From NCBI GenBank assembly GCA_963773035.1, contig CAVYZX010000009.1:372001-436000 (forward strand): 64,000 nt of DNA, given 5' to 3'. This document shows positions 9,119 to 17,819 of the stretch, in pieces (positions within the stretch are counted from its first letter, which is position 1; every line of letters begins with the position of its first letter). The notes under the pieces are model-generated. The model did no database searches. It saw only the letters and a list, made by a program, of their open reading frames with translations, and was not told the DNA's origin. A program made the translations under genes and the position numbers. The stretch comes from CAVRXZ01 sp963773035 (lineage in GTDB: Bacteria; Acidobacteriota; Vicinamibacteria; Vicinamibacterales; CAVVIG01).

Positions 9119-10780
9119 TCAGCGCTCAGGCCGAGCCGCCATGTGTTGATACGGCGGGTGAGTCTGCAAACGCGAATCTTCGACCGGTCCGCCCATCGTG
9201 AAGTGATAGAGCACCTGATATCGATCGCCCGTCAATCCAAAAATCTTGTGCGTGACGTCGTCGAAAAAACAGCCGATACCCGTGCCGCGAATGCCGCTGG
9301 CCTCGGCCTCCAAGTAGAGCACCTGCCCGATGACACCTGTTTCCCAATACAGCCGACGGTAGAACCACGGTCCAATGGCTTCGAGTGAAGAGCGATAAGT
9401 GGCCAGCATAGCGACAGCAAACGCCCCGTCGCCGGCGATGTCCTGGCCGCAACTCGCGTGCTGGGCGGCTCGACGCGCGTCTCCTTCCTGCAGAAAGAAG
9501 AGCGGCAGCGATTCGGGGCATTGGTGCGGAGGCGTCCATGCGAAGGCCGGATCCATGCTTTCCTGCAGCACTCGACGCCGCGAAGGATCTCGCACGACGG
9601 CATAGAGGCCCGGGACGATGTCGGCGACGCGATGGACGAACAGCAAGAGATCGATTGAGGGCTGCCAAGGCAACGTCGTAGAAGGGATCTGCCGTGAGCC
9701 TGGCATCGTTTTCAGCAGGATTTGATAAAACGCGTCGCGCGTGATGCCAGTGTGGCCGTCGAGCGCGACGGCGCTCCGCCTCTGATGAATGATCCCGCGA
9801 AGCGAGAGCGTCGAGTCGCCGACCTCGAGCGAGGCGTTGACCATGTTGCCGGGAGACCAGAACGCCGCGCAGGGTCGTTCGCCCTTCTGTGTAGCCGCCG
9901 TGACCTCTTCGATGATCGGCCAATCATGATGATCGCTGCTCAACTGATTTGGTGCACCCTGCCACGGCGTAGCAGTCACCTCGTTGCGAACGGCATCGGC
10001 AACCGCGAACAAGCGCTGCGCCTCGAGCGTGAAGTCAGCTCCCTGAGGATAGACGGCCAGCAGGCAGTCGGCGTGCTCGGCCTCGATGCCTTTTTGCGCC
10101 TGGACACCCAAAAGCATCGAGAGATCGACGTCGGTGACGCCCTCCAGCAATCGAGTCTCCCACCCGAGAGCAGCGGCCGAAATGGCGACGCTGGCGATCG
10201 CATGGCCTGCGTCGTGGTGGCAGTAACGAAACGCCCGCTCGCCGTACTTCCAGGACTCGCGCCAGTAGATCGAGGTCAGACCGACTAGAACAGATTCTCC
10301 AGGTAACTGCCGGGCGATCGTCGACCACGCGTCGCTCGAAAGCTCCGTCCTGAGCTCGAGAGCGTGCTCCAACGGCGTGTAGTGATAAACGGCCGGCCGA
10401 TCGTGTAGCCCTGAGACCGGTCCAGTGATCAAGTAGCCTTCGGTTGGATGGAGATTTCCGCTCGACGGATTGACGCGCAAGGCCCATCGAGACGCGCCTG
10501 CCTGTTTCCAGGCCGAAAGGGCGAGTGCATCCTGAAAAAGCTGAGCGATCGATGTCCGGTCGAGTACCTGAGCGGGGACGTTACCCTGGATAAATGCAGG
10601 CTCGTAGCGCGGTACGGCCGCTGCCGGCACGAGTTCGAGCGGAAAAATACGAGCCCCGGCAAATCGGCGAAATGGATCGGGCTGCGTCTCCCAATCCAGA
10701 TAGCCGAGTGCCGGGGCAAATCGAAACGGTTGGTGCTTGGTGCGCTCGTGGTAAGCGAGGACCGTCTCGAGAGGGTTCAA
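9119..10780 (-). CDS. SagB/ThcOx-type tandem nitroreductase-fold dehydrogenase
   Basis: About 553 residues. The N-terminus (TVLAYHERTKHQPFRFAPA, GYLDWETQPDPFRRF) and later blocks (RVNPSSGNLHPTEGYLI, RYCHHDAGHAIASVAISAAA, ETGVIGQVLYLEAEASGIR, GTGIGCFFDDVTHKIFG) match SagB-family FMN dehydrogenases with two nitroreductase-like halves. In peptide-toxin pathways SagB oxidises azolines; free-standing acidobacterial members have unknown substrates, and no precursor peptide or cyclodehydratase is visible here. The start is inferred as TTG 10780, which overlaps the TGA of the upstream gene (TTGA), implying translational coupling. The frame is open further upstream, but that overlaps the upstream gene entirely. 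Confidence 0.83.
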   Translation of the reverse strand: MNPLETVLAYHERTKHQPFRFAPALGYLDWETQPDPFRRFAGARIFPLELVPAAAVPRYEPAFIQGNVPAQVLDRTSIAQLFQDALALSAWKQAGASRWALRVNPSSGNLHPTEGYLITGPVSGLHDRPAVYHYTPLEHALELRTELSSDAWSTIARQLPGESVLVGLTSIYWRESWKYGERAFRYCHHDAGHAIASVAISAAALGWETRLLEGVTDVDLSMLLGVQAQKGIEAEHADCLLAVYPQGADFTLEAQRLFAVADAVRNEVTATPWQGAPNQLSSDHHDWPIIEEVTAATQKGERPCAAFWSPGNMVNASLEVGDSTLSLRGIIHQRRSAVALDGHTGITRDAFYQILLKTMPGSRQIPSTTLPWQPSIDLLLFVHRVADIVPGLYAVVRDPSRRRVLQESMDPAFAWTPPHQCPESLPLFFLQEGDARRAAQHASCGQDIAGDGAFAVAMLATYRSSLEAIGPWFYRRLYWETGVIGQVLYLEAEASGIRGTGIGCFFDDVTHKIFGLTGDRYQVLYHFTMGGPVEDSRLQTHPPYQHMAARPER

Positions 10781-11223
10781 TGGTTTTGAACGTTTTGAAC
10801 CTGTCTTTGGCAGAGCCTGTCGAACGCACCGGTCAAGGTTTTCGCAATCTGCTCGGCTCCCTGGTTCTCGATCTGCCAGCGCTCGAGCATGAATACGACT
10901 TTCCCGTCTTGCAGCAGTGCGATGGAAGGGGACGAAGGCGGATAACCGACGAAGTAACCTCTGGCGCGCTCGGTGGCTTCGATATCGGCTCCGGCAAAAA
11001 CGGTTGCGACACGGCCGGGGCGCGTCTGATGCCGGAGCGCCAACGCAACACCGGGTCGCGCCTTGCCTGCGGCGCAGCCGCACACCGAGTTCACGATAAT
11101 CATGAGCGTGTCCGGGGTTTTCCGTACGGCGGCATCGACTTCAGCGGCAGTCCGCAGCTCTTCGATACCCAACTGGGTCAGTTCCAATCGCATCGGTTCG
11201 ACGAAATGTTCAGGATAAGGCAT
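10777..11223 (-). CDS. BrxA/BrxB (YphP/YqiW) family bacilliredoxin-like protein
   Basis: A 148-residue protein with CGC at residues 48-50 in VNSVCGCAAGKARPG, the redox motif of the BrxA/BrxB family (formerly DUF1094). Later PPSSPSIALLQDGKVVFMLE matches the family's cis-Pro region and central strand. These proteins reduce mixed disulfides or act as thioredoxin-like oxidoreductases in the cytoplasm. Length is normal. It overlaps the SagB-like gene by 4 bases, so the two are probably made together. It is divergent from the CPXCG gene. Confidence 0.88.
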   Translation of the reverse strand: MPYPEHFVEPMRLELTQLGIEELRTAAEVDAAVRKTPDTLMIIVNSVCGCAAGKARPGVALALRHQTRPGRVATVFAGADIEATERARGYFVGYPPSSPSIALLQDGKVVFMLERWQIENQGAEQIAKTLTGAFDRLCQRQVQNVQNH

Positions 11224-11267
11224 AGCGTTTATTGTACCGTGCGAAGACTTCTTCGGGGGATCGCGCA
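11224..11267. promoter_or_regulatory. Divergent intergenic region brx / CPXCG
   Basis: A 44-base gap between two divergent starts must hold at least part of both promoters. GGGGGA at 11255-11260 is a plausible ribosome site for the plus-strand gene at 11268. No clear -35/-10 pair is visible. Confidence 0.4.
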
Positions 11268-11453
11268 GTGGACGACTATTTTGTCGTAACGTGCCCGTAC
11301 TGCGGCGAGGATGTCGAAATCTACCTCGAGCCGGACGTCACGGGTAGCTTCGTGCAGGATTGCGAGGTTTGCTGCAACCCCTGGCGCGTTCGCGTCGTTG
11401 GACGTGGCGAAGATCGTCAGGTGGACATCAGGCGCGACGACGACTCTCCATAA
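11268..11453 (+). CDS. CPXCG motif cysteine-rich small protein
   Basis: A 61-residue protein, GTG start at 11268 chosen for the GGGGGA ribosome site 7 bases upstream; a TTG at 11232 is an alternative. Cysteines sit at residues 9, 12, 32, 35 and 36, in TCPYCGEDVEIYLE and DCEVCCNPW. This matches the small CPXCG-motif family, presumed zinc-binding and of unknown function. Nothing else is visible in it. Confidence 0.78.
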   Translation: MDDYFVVTCPYCGEDVEIYLEPDVTGSFVQDCEVCCNPWRVRVVGRGEDRQVDIRRDDDSP

Positions 11454-11519
11454 AGAACGAATTGGCGGAGCCGATCGCCATGGGTCCTATAATGACGACC
11501 GAGTCGAGGCTGAGAGCTG

Positions 11520-14201
11520 ATGTCCCTGACCGCCGGCGCCAGGCTTGGCCCCTACGAGATTCTGTCGCTGCTCGGGCGCGGCGGCATGGGAGAGGTCTAT
11601 CGCGCGAAAGACACCAGGCTTCGGCGCGACGTCGCGATCAAGGTGCTCCCTCCCTCGTTCTCGGCCGATCCAGACCGCGTCCAGCGTTTCGAGCGTGAGG
11701 CGCAGGTTCTCGCGGCGCTCAATCACCCGCACATCGGCGCCATTTACGGCCTCGAGGAAGCTGGAACGTCGTACGGCCTCGTCCTCGAGCTGGTCGAGGG
11801 CCCGACCCTCGAGGATCGCCTCAAGGCTGGTGCCATTCCCATGCGGGAGGTGCTCCGCATCGCGCTGCAAGTGGCCGATGCCTTGGAAGCCGCGCACGAA
11901 CGGGGCATCGTCCACCGCGATCTGAAACCGGCCAACATCAAGCTCACTCCCGGCGGAGAAGTGAAAGTCCTCGACTTCGGTCTGGCGAAGCCGCTGTTCT
12001 CCCAAGGGGCGTCCGGCTCAGGCTTCGACGACCTGTCGCGCTCACCAACCATTACCATCGGTCCCACCGGCCACGGCACGTTGCTGGGGACGGCCCCTTA
12101 CATGAGCCCGGAGCAGGCGCGGGGCTTGCCGGTCGACAAACGCGCCGACATTTGGGCGTTCGGCTGTCTGCTTTACGAGTTGTTGACCGGACAGCGAACG
12201 TTTTCGGGCCCGACGATTTCCGACGCAATCGCCGCCATTCTCGAACGAGAGCCGGTGTGGGCGGCTTTGCCCTCCGACACGCCGTCGTCGGTTCGGCGCG
12301 TCTTGGAGCGGTGCCTTGAGAAAGACCACAAGCGACGCCTCCGCGATATTGGCGAGGCCCGTGTTGAGATTGAAGACGCTCTCGGCTCACCCACGAAGAC
12401 CGCGACCGTCGAGCAGACGTCACGTCCCAGCATCGGCGGCGGCGCTTGGGGATGGATCGCGTCGATGGCGCTTGGGGCTGTCGCGGGGGGCCTCCTGGTG
12501 TGGGATCTCAAGCCACGCACCTCCGTCACGCCGATCGCGCCCGAAGCTGTCGCGCGGCTGACGATCATGCCGGCCGAGCCGCTCGTTATTCTTGAAGGCG
12601 CAGCGATTGCCCTCTCACCCGACGGTCGTCGCCTCGCATACGTTGGCGGCAACGATCGCCGCCGGCGTTTGTACGTGCGCGAGCTCGATCAATTCGAGAG
12701 CAAGCTGATTCCTGGAGGCGAAGACGCGGACAATCCGTTCTTTTCACCGGACGGTCAATGGTTGGGTTTCGTGGTCGATCGAAAACTCAAGAAGGTGGGG
12801 GTGCAAGGCGGCGCGTCGGTCATTGTGGCCGATCCGTCCGAGTGGTATGGAGTGGTCTGGGCAGCCGACGACACCATTGTGTATAACCCGACCACGGGGG
12901 CGGGCGTCTGGCGTGTCCCAGCGGCCGGCGGGAAGCCGTCTGTCGTTACCGAACTGGGTGAGAACGAAGGCCGTCATCGATTTCCTGCTCTCTTCAACGA
13001 TGGAAAGACACTGCTCTTCAGCGCTCCGACCCCGACTGGGGAGGAGCGGATCTACGTGCAGTCGATCGAAACGAAGCAGCGGCGGACCCTCGCTCCTGGT
13101 ATCGGCGCGCGCTACCTGCCAACGGGACATCTCGTGTACGTGCAAAACGGCACGATGCTGGCCGCGCCGTTCGATCCCGTCCGTCTCGAAATGACGACGA
13201 CGCCCGTGACCGTCCTCGACGGGGTCGGTCAGGCGCCTTCCGGGGCGCCGCAGGTCACGTTTTCTCAAACCGGTTCGCTGGCGTACATCCCTGCCGGTGT
13301 GACCGGAGTTGAAACGATGCTTGTTTGGGTGGACGCGATGGGTGGGGAACGCCCCTTGCGAACGTCAGATCGGATTTTCTGGCACCCGCGCCTGTCGCCA
13401 GACGGTCGTCGCGTTGCCGCCGCGTCGAGAGGGGCGAGCGAGGACCTGTGGACGTACGACCTCGCGCGCGAAACCTGGAGCCGTTTGACGTTCGATGGCA
13501 GCAGTTCCTTCCCGCTTTGGAGTCCGGACGGGCGGCGTCTCACGTTCCAGTCCAGTAAAGGTGGCTCCTCGGATATCTACTGGAAAGCACTGGACGGCAA
13601 CGCGGCCGAGGAGCGCTTGGTCGTGGGCGACCGTCCGAGTTATCCGTTGTCGTGGTCGCCGGACACACGCGCGTTGGCGTTCGTGTTCAACGATCCGTTT
13701 ACGCGACAGGACATTTGGGCATTCATGCCGGATGACAAAGGTAAACCGCGGCCGTTCCTCCAGACGACGTTTCGCGAAGGCGCCCCAGTGTTTTCGCCGG
13801 ATGGCCGATGGCTCGCGTACGTGTCGGATGAATCCGGGCGTAACGAAATCTACGTGCGGCCGTTTCCAGGGCCGGGCGAGAAGTGGACGATATCGACCGA
13901 AGGAGGGAACGAGCCGATCTGGCCGTCGGGTTCGAAGCAACTGTTCTATCGGGGCCCAGATGCCATGATGGCGGTGGACGTGACGACCACTCCCACGTTC
14001 AGCGCCGGGAACCCCCGCCGGGTGTTCGACGACAAGTACGACCGGAGCAATGCGTTCTGGCCCAATTACGACGTGTCCTCAGACGGCAAGCGATTCCTGA
14101 TGGTGAAGACATCCAGTCGCACTCCAGCGCCAGCACAAATCAGCGTGGTGTTGAACTGGTTCGAGGAACTGAAGCGGCGTGTGCCTATCGGCCGGAACTG
14201 A
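11520..14201 (+). CDS. Ser/Thr protein kinase with C-terminal TolB/WD40-like propeller
   Basis: 893 residues, the same architecture as the kinase at 5.8-8.5 kb. Kinase domain residues 12-290: GRGGMG at 19-24, Lys41, HRDLKPAN from 132, DFG at 152-154 and a normal-length activation loop ending YMSPEQ. Membrane segment near 309-328. The C-terminal half has repeated propeller blades (FSPDGQWLGFV, LSPDGRRVAAAS, FSPDGRWLAYVSDES) and ends LNWFEELKRRVPIGRN, nearly the same ending as the first kinase. It is a paralogue, probably a membrane sensor kinase with an outside propeller. The gene is fully intact. Confidence 0.92.
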   Translation: MSLTAGARLGPYEILSLLGRGGMGEVYRAKDTRLRRDVAIKVLPPSFSADPDRVQRFEREAQVLAALNHPHIGAIYGLEEAGTSYGLVLELVEGPTLEDRLKAGAIPMREVLRIALQVADALEAAHERGIVHRDLKPANIKLTPGGEVKVLDFGLAKPLFSQGASGSGFDDLSRSPTITIGPTGHGTLLGTAPYMSPEQARGLPVDKRADIWAFGCLLYELLTGQRTFSGPTISDAIAAILEREPVWAALPSDTPSSVRRVLERCLEKDHKRRLRDIGEARVEIEDALGSPTKTATVEQTSRPSIGGGAWGWIASMALGAVAGGLLVWDLKPRTSVTPIAPEAVARLTIMPAEPLVILEGAAIALSPDGRRLAYVGGNDRRRRLYVRELDQFESKLIPGGEDADNPFFSPDGQWLGFVVDRKLKKVGVQGGASVIVADPSEWYGVVWAADDTIVYNPTTGAGVWRVPAAGGKPSVVTELGENEGRHRFPALFNDGKTLLFSAPTPTGEERIYVQSIETKQRRTLAPGIGARYLPTGHLVYVQNGTMLAAPFDPVRLEMTTTPVTVLDGVGQAPSGAPQVTFSQTGSLAYIPAGVTGVETMLVWVDAMGGERPLRTSDRIFWHPRLSPDGRRVAAASRGASEDLWTYDLARETWSRLTFDGSSSFPLWSPDGRRLTFQSSKGGSSDIYWKALDGNAAEERLVVGDRPSYPLSWSPDTRALAFVFNDPFTRQDIWAFMPDDKGKPRPFLQTTFREGAPVFSPDGRWLAYVSDESGRNEIYVRPFPGPGEKWTISTEGGNEPIWPSGSKQLFYRGPDAMMAVDVTTTPTFSAGNPRRVFDDKYDRSNAFWPNYDVSSDGKRFLMVKTSSRTPAPAQISVVLNWFEELKRRVPIGRN

Positions 14202-14207
14202 ATCGCG

Positions 14208-14372
14208 AATGGTGTGGTTTCCGCCTTCAGGCGGAAGAGAGCCGCCGGCATTGATCTTCCGGCTAAAGCCGGAAGCCACACGCTACACACTTCCGGCTAA
14301 GCCGGAAGCCACACACGCTACACACTTCCGGCTAAAGCCGGAAGCTACATACGCTGAAGCCGGAAGCCACAA
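14208..14372. repeat. REPIN-like palindromic cluster 3 between convergent genes
   Basis: It fills the whole space between the kinase stop (14201) and the ligase stop (14373, minus strand). One full head-to-head pair (CTTCCGCCTTCAGGCGGAAG, then CTTCCGGCTAAAGCCGGAAG) is followed by further half-units each ending in GGAAGC(C/T)ACA. The position suggests it could also act as a two-way transcription terminator; that is inference. Confidence 0.87.
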
Positions 14373-16025
14373 TCATGCTGTCTTTTGTACGCTCAGCCCC
14401 AGCTCCAGCATCATCTGTTCCCGCATCCGGAACTTCTGGACCTTGCCGGTGACTGTCATCGGAAACTCGCTGGTGAAGTGCACATATCTGGGAATCTTGT
14501 AGGTCGCGATCTGACCGCGGCAGAATTCGCGGATTTCCTCGGGCGTGGACGAATGCCCCTCGCGCAAGCGAATCCAGGCACAGACTTCTTCGCCGTATTT
14601 CACGTCGGGGATGCCAATTACCTGAACTTCGCTGACTTTCGGATGGAGGTGGAGAAACTCCTCGATCTCCCGCGGGTAAATGTTCTCGCCACCACGGATG
14701 ATCATGTCCTTCAGACGTCCGACGATGTTCACGTAGCCGTCTTCTCGCATGACCGCAAGATCGCCGGTGTGCATCCAGCGGGCGGCGTCGATCGCCGCGG
14801 CCGTCGCGCCGGGATCGTTCCAATAGCCGAGCATCACCGCATATCCTCTCGTGCACAGCTCGCCCGGCTCTCCACGCGGAACGGTCGCGCCCGTCTGCGG
14901 GTCGACGATCTTGCTTTCGAGGTGAGGGTGGATGGTTCCGATTGTGGAGACACGAGCCTCGAGAGGATCGTTGACGAATGATTGAAATGAAACCGGCGAG
15001 GTTTCAGTCATGCCGTACGCAATGGTCACGTCCGGCATGTTCATGCGGTCGACGACCTGGCGCATCACGGCGACCGGACACGGCGCCCCCGCCATGATGC
15101 CCGTGCGCAAGGATTCGAGACGGTAGCTGCCGAATGACGGATGGTCGAGCTGGGCGATGAACATCGTCGGGACGCCGTAGAGTGAAGTGCAGCGTTCCTC
15201 CTGAACCGTCCGCAGGCAGCTTTCGGCGTCGAACGACTCGGCTGGCAGCACCAGAGCGCTGCCATGGCTCAATGCGGCGAGGCTTCCGAGGACGCATCCG
15301 AAGCAGTGGTAGAACGGCACGGGCAGGCAGATTCGGTCGTCGGCGGTGTAACGCACGCGCTCGCCGATGAAAAAGCCGTTGTTCAGAATGTTGTGATGAG
15401 AGAGCGTGGCTCCTTTCGGCGCGCCGGTGGTGCCCGACGTGTACTGAATGTTGGCGGGATCGTCGAATTGCAGCCCGGCCTCGCGCTCGCGCAGGCGCGA
15501 CAGGTCGACGGTGTCGCCCAGCGCGCAGAGGTCGTGCCAATTGCGCGCATCTGGCTCGGTACCCTCGCCCAAATAGACCAGCGTTCTCAGTGAGGGCAGT
15601 CGGTCCGCCTTCAGCTCACGCAGCATCGAGACGTAGTCCGCGTTGCGAAAGCGGCGCGCGGCGATCAGGACGGAGACCTCCGACTGCCGGAGCGCATACT
15701 CGAGCTCGCGCAGCCGATAGGCCGGGTTGACGTTCACGAGAATGCCGCCGGCTTTTGCCACCGCGTATTGCGTAATCAACCACTCGGCACAGTTGGGACT
15801 CCAGATCCCGACGCGGTCACCGCGCTCGATGCCGAGCGCCATGAGTCCCCGCGCGACGCGCTCGACCTCGCTCTGCAGTTGGGAATACGTGTATCGGATG
15901 TTCTGATGGTTCGAGACAAGGGCTTCGTGGCCGCCGAATGCGGCTGTGATCCGGTCGAGGCACTGGCCGATCGTCTCGCCGAGCAGCGGCACATCAGACG
16001 GCCCGCTCACGTAGGAGGAACGCAT
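14373..16025 (-). CDS. AMP-binding acyl-CoA synthetase (FadD/fatty-acid-type)
   Basis: 550 residues. AMP-binding loop YTSGTTGAPKG, then PFYHCFGCVLGSL, the adenylate site YGMTETSPVSF, WMHTGDLAVM, the hinge GRLKDMIIRGGENIYPREIE and the C-terminal lysine context TVTGKVQKFRMRE. These are the motifs of medium/long-chain acyl-CoA ligases in the AMP-binding superfamily. Substrate cannot be told from sequence. It is divergent from boxC with 43 bases between, so it may be co-regulated with the benzoate cluster, for example activating an aromatic or fatty acid. Length is normal and the gene is intact. Confidence 0.87.
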   Translation of the reverse strand: MRSSYVSGPSDVPLLGETIGQCLDRITAAFGGHEALVSNHQNIRYTYSQLQSEVERVARGLMALGIERGDRVGIWSPNCAEWLITQYAVAKAGGILVNVNPAYRLRELEYALRQSEVSVLIAARRFRNADYVSMLRELKADRLPSLRTLVYLGEGTEPDARNWHDLCALGDTVDLSRLREREAGLQFDDPANIQYTSGTTGAPKGATLSHHNILNNGFFIGERVRYTADDRICLPVPFYHCFGCVLGSLAALSHGSALVLPAESFDAESCLRTVQEERCTSLYGVPTMFIAQLDHPSFGSYRLESLRTGIMAGAPCPVAVMRQVVDRMNMPDVTIAYGMTETSPVSFQSFVNDPLEARVSTIGTIHPHLESKIVDPQTGATVPRGEPGELCTRGYAVMLGYWNDPGATAAAIDAARWMHTGDLAVMREDGYVNIVGRLKDMIIRGGENIYPREIEEFLHLHPKVSEVQVIGIPDVKYGEEVCAWIRLREGHSSTPEEIREFCRGQIATYKIPRYVHFTSEFPMTVTGKVQKFRMREQMMLELGLSVQKTA

Positions 16026-16068
16026 CGGGGCGGATTATAGTTGTTGGGATAGGGTTTGGTGCACGATT
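16026..16068. promoter_or_regulatory. Divergent promoter region acyl-CoA ligase / boxC
   Basis: Only 43 bases separate the two divergent ATG starts. GGAGGA lies at the ligase start on the plus strand but is outside this gap; no strong Shine-Dalgarno precedes boxC. No operator palindrome is obvious. Confidence 0.35.
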
Positions 16069-17712
16069 ATGGGGAGCGCGCCTGTCGACTTCGAGACGAA
16101 TCCTGCGAAATACCGGCATTGGACGCTCGGCGTCGACGGTCCAATTGCTACGCTGTCCATGAACGTCGATGAGGACGGCGGTCTCTCCTCCGGCTATCAG
16201 CTGAAACTGAATTCGTACGACCTGGGCGTCGATATCGAACTCGCCGATGCCATTCAGCGCATTCGCTTCGAACACCCGAGTGTCCGAACGGTCGTCATCA
16301 CCAGCCTGAAAGACCGGCTGTTCTGCGCCGGCGCCAATATTTTCATGCTGAGTCAGGCCTCCCATGCGGCGAAGGTGAATTTCTGCAAGTTCACGAATGA
16401 AACGCGTTTAGCCATCGAGAATGCGAGCAACCAATCGGGTATCAAGTTTCTCGCCGCGGTCAACGGCACCTGCGCGGGGGGCGGCTACGAATTGGCGCTC
16501 GCCTGCGACGAGATTTTGCTCGTGGACGATGGACATTCGGTGGTCAGCCTGCCGGAAGCGCCGCTGCTTGGTGTACTGCCAGGGACGGGCGGTCTCACGC
16601 GGCTCGTGGACAAACGCCACGTTCGCAGGGATATCGCAGACTACTTCTGCACGCTCGTCGAAGGGATCAAGGGAAAGCGGGCCGTCGCCTGGCGGCTCGT
16701 CGATGCGGTTTCCCCGACGAGTCAATTTCCCGACGCCGTGCGGCAGCACGCGCGCGCGCTCGCAGACAGCTCCAAACGCGTGGCCGATGGTGCTGGAATT
16801 ACGCTCAAACCGCTCGAACCCCGGATCACCGATTCGTCTATCTCCTACACGGCGGTGTCGGTTGTGCTTCATCGCGAGAAACGAACCGCCGAGTTGACAG
16901 TCGAGGCGCCAACCGGCCCACAACCTGCGACGCCGGCCGAGATTCTCCAGGCGGGCGACCAGTTCTGGCCGCTGCGGGCCTTTCGAGAGTTGGACGACGC
17001 AATCCTGCGGCTCCGTATCCACGAACCCGCAATCGGAACCATCATCGTCCGCACGGTGGGCGATCTGCGATCGGTCCTGGCAGTCGACCGCACGCTGGTC
17101 GAGCAGTGCGGTCATTGGCTTGTGCGCGAGATCATCCAAATGATGATGCGCACTCTGAAGCGCCTGGAGCTGTCCGCTCGAGCCGTGTTTGCGATCATCG
17201 AGCCGGGATCGGCGTTTGGCGGGTCACTGCTCGAGCTCGCGCTCGCCGCCGACCGCTCGTACATGCTCCACGACGATGGCGAGGAAAACGTCATCGCACT
17301 TTCGCCGATGAATTTTGGTCCCTTGCCGATGAGCAACGGTCTGACCCGATTGCAGACGCGGTTCCTGGGAGAACCGCAACGTGTCGACGAGCTCCTGGCT
17401 CGCGAGGAGCCCTTCAATGCGGCCGAGGCGGAAGAAGCTGGTCTCGTTACCTTCGCGCCCGATGAGATCGATTGGGACGACGAGGTTCGCCTGGGGGTGG
17501 AGGCGCGGGCGGCATTTTCACCGGACGCCATGACGGGGCTCGAAGCCAATCTTCGATTTGCCGGCCCCGAAACCATGGAGACGAAAATCTTTGCGCGGTT
17601 GAGCGCGTGGCAGAACTGGATCTTCCAGCGGCCGAATGCCGTCGGGGAGAAAGGGGCCCTGAAGGCGTACGGGCGACAGGGTAGGCCGGAGTTCAACTGG
17701 GAAAGGACATGA
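16069..17712 (+). CDS. boxC: Benzoyl-CoA-dihydrodiol lyase (2,3-epoxybenzoyl-CoA dihydrolase)
   Basis: 547 residues, the usual BoxC length. Two crotonase-like halves are visible: SLKDRLFCAGANIFML and CAGGGYELALACDEI with PEAPLLGVLPGTGG in the first, and GSAFGGSLLELALAADRSYM with LSPMNFGPLPMSNG in the second. Start region DFETNPAKYRHWTLGVDGP and LSSGYQLKLNSYDLGVDIEL are characteristic of BoxC. The enzyme hydrolytically opens the ring of 2,3-epoxybenzoyl-CoA, releasing formate, in the aerobic benzoyl-CoA pathway. boxB follows 107 bases downstream across a palindrome. Confidence 0.95.
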   Translation: MGSAPVDFETNPAKYRHWTLGVDGPIATLSMNVDEDGGLSSGYQLKLNSYDLGVDIELADAIQRIRFEHPSVRTVVITSLKDRLFCAGANIFMLSQASHAAKVNFCKFTNETRLAIENASNQSGIKFLAAVNGTCAGGGYELALACDEILLVDDGHSVVSLPEAPLLGVLPGTGGLTRLVDKRHVRRDIADYFCTLVEGIKGKRAVAWRLVDAVSPTSQFPDAVRQHARALADSSKRVADGAGITLKPLEPRITDSSISYTAVSVVLHREKRTAELTVEAPTGPQPATPAEILQAGDQFWPLRAFRELDDAILRLRIHEPAIGTIIVRTVGDLRSVLAVDRTLVEQCGHWLVREIIQMMMRTLKRLELSARAVFAIIEPGSAFGGSLLELALAADRSYMLHDDGEENVIALSPMNFGPLPMSNGLTRLQTRFLGEPQRVDELLAREEPFNAAEAEEAGLVTFAPDEIDWDDEVRLGVEARAAFSPDAMTGLEANLRFAGPETMETKIFARLSAWQNWIFQRPNAVGEKGALKAYGRQGRPEFNWERT

Positions 17713-17721
17713 AGCTAACTA

Positions 17722-17804
17722 CCACAGAGGACGCGGAGGACACGGAGTTTCAATGTCGAGTTGAATCACATTGGTGTCCCCCGTGTCCTCAGTGTCCTCC
17801 GTGG
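17722..17804. repeat. Long inverted repeat of the GAGGACACGG word family
   Basis: The left arm at 17722-17745 (CCACAGAGGACGCGGAGGAC and ACGG) pairs with the right arm at 17781-17804 (CCGTGTCCTCAGTGTCCTCC and GTGG) with about three mismatches in 24. It sits between boxC and boxB and leaves the boxB frame open upstream, so naive start calls would run through it. Confidence 0.88.
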
Positions 17805-17819
17805 TGGAGAGTATTGACC

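Noticed and set aside
9119..11083. A 654-residue version of the SagB-like protein starting upstream of 10780
   Set aside because: The first 100 residues would overlap the bacilliredoxin gene in another frame and are Arg-rich with no family resemblance; the family N-terminus begins just after 10780.
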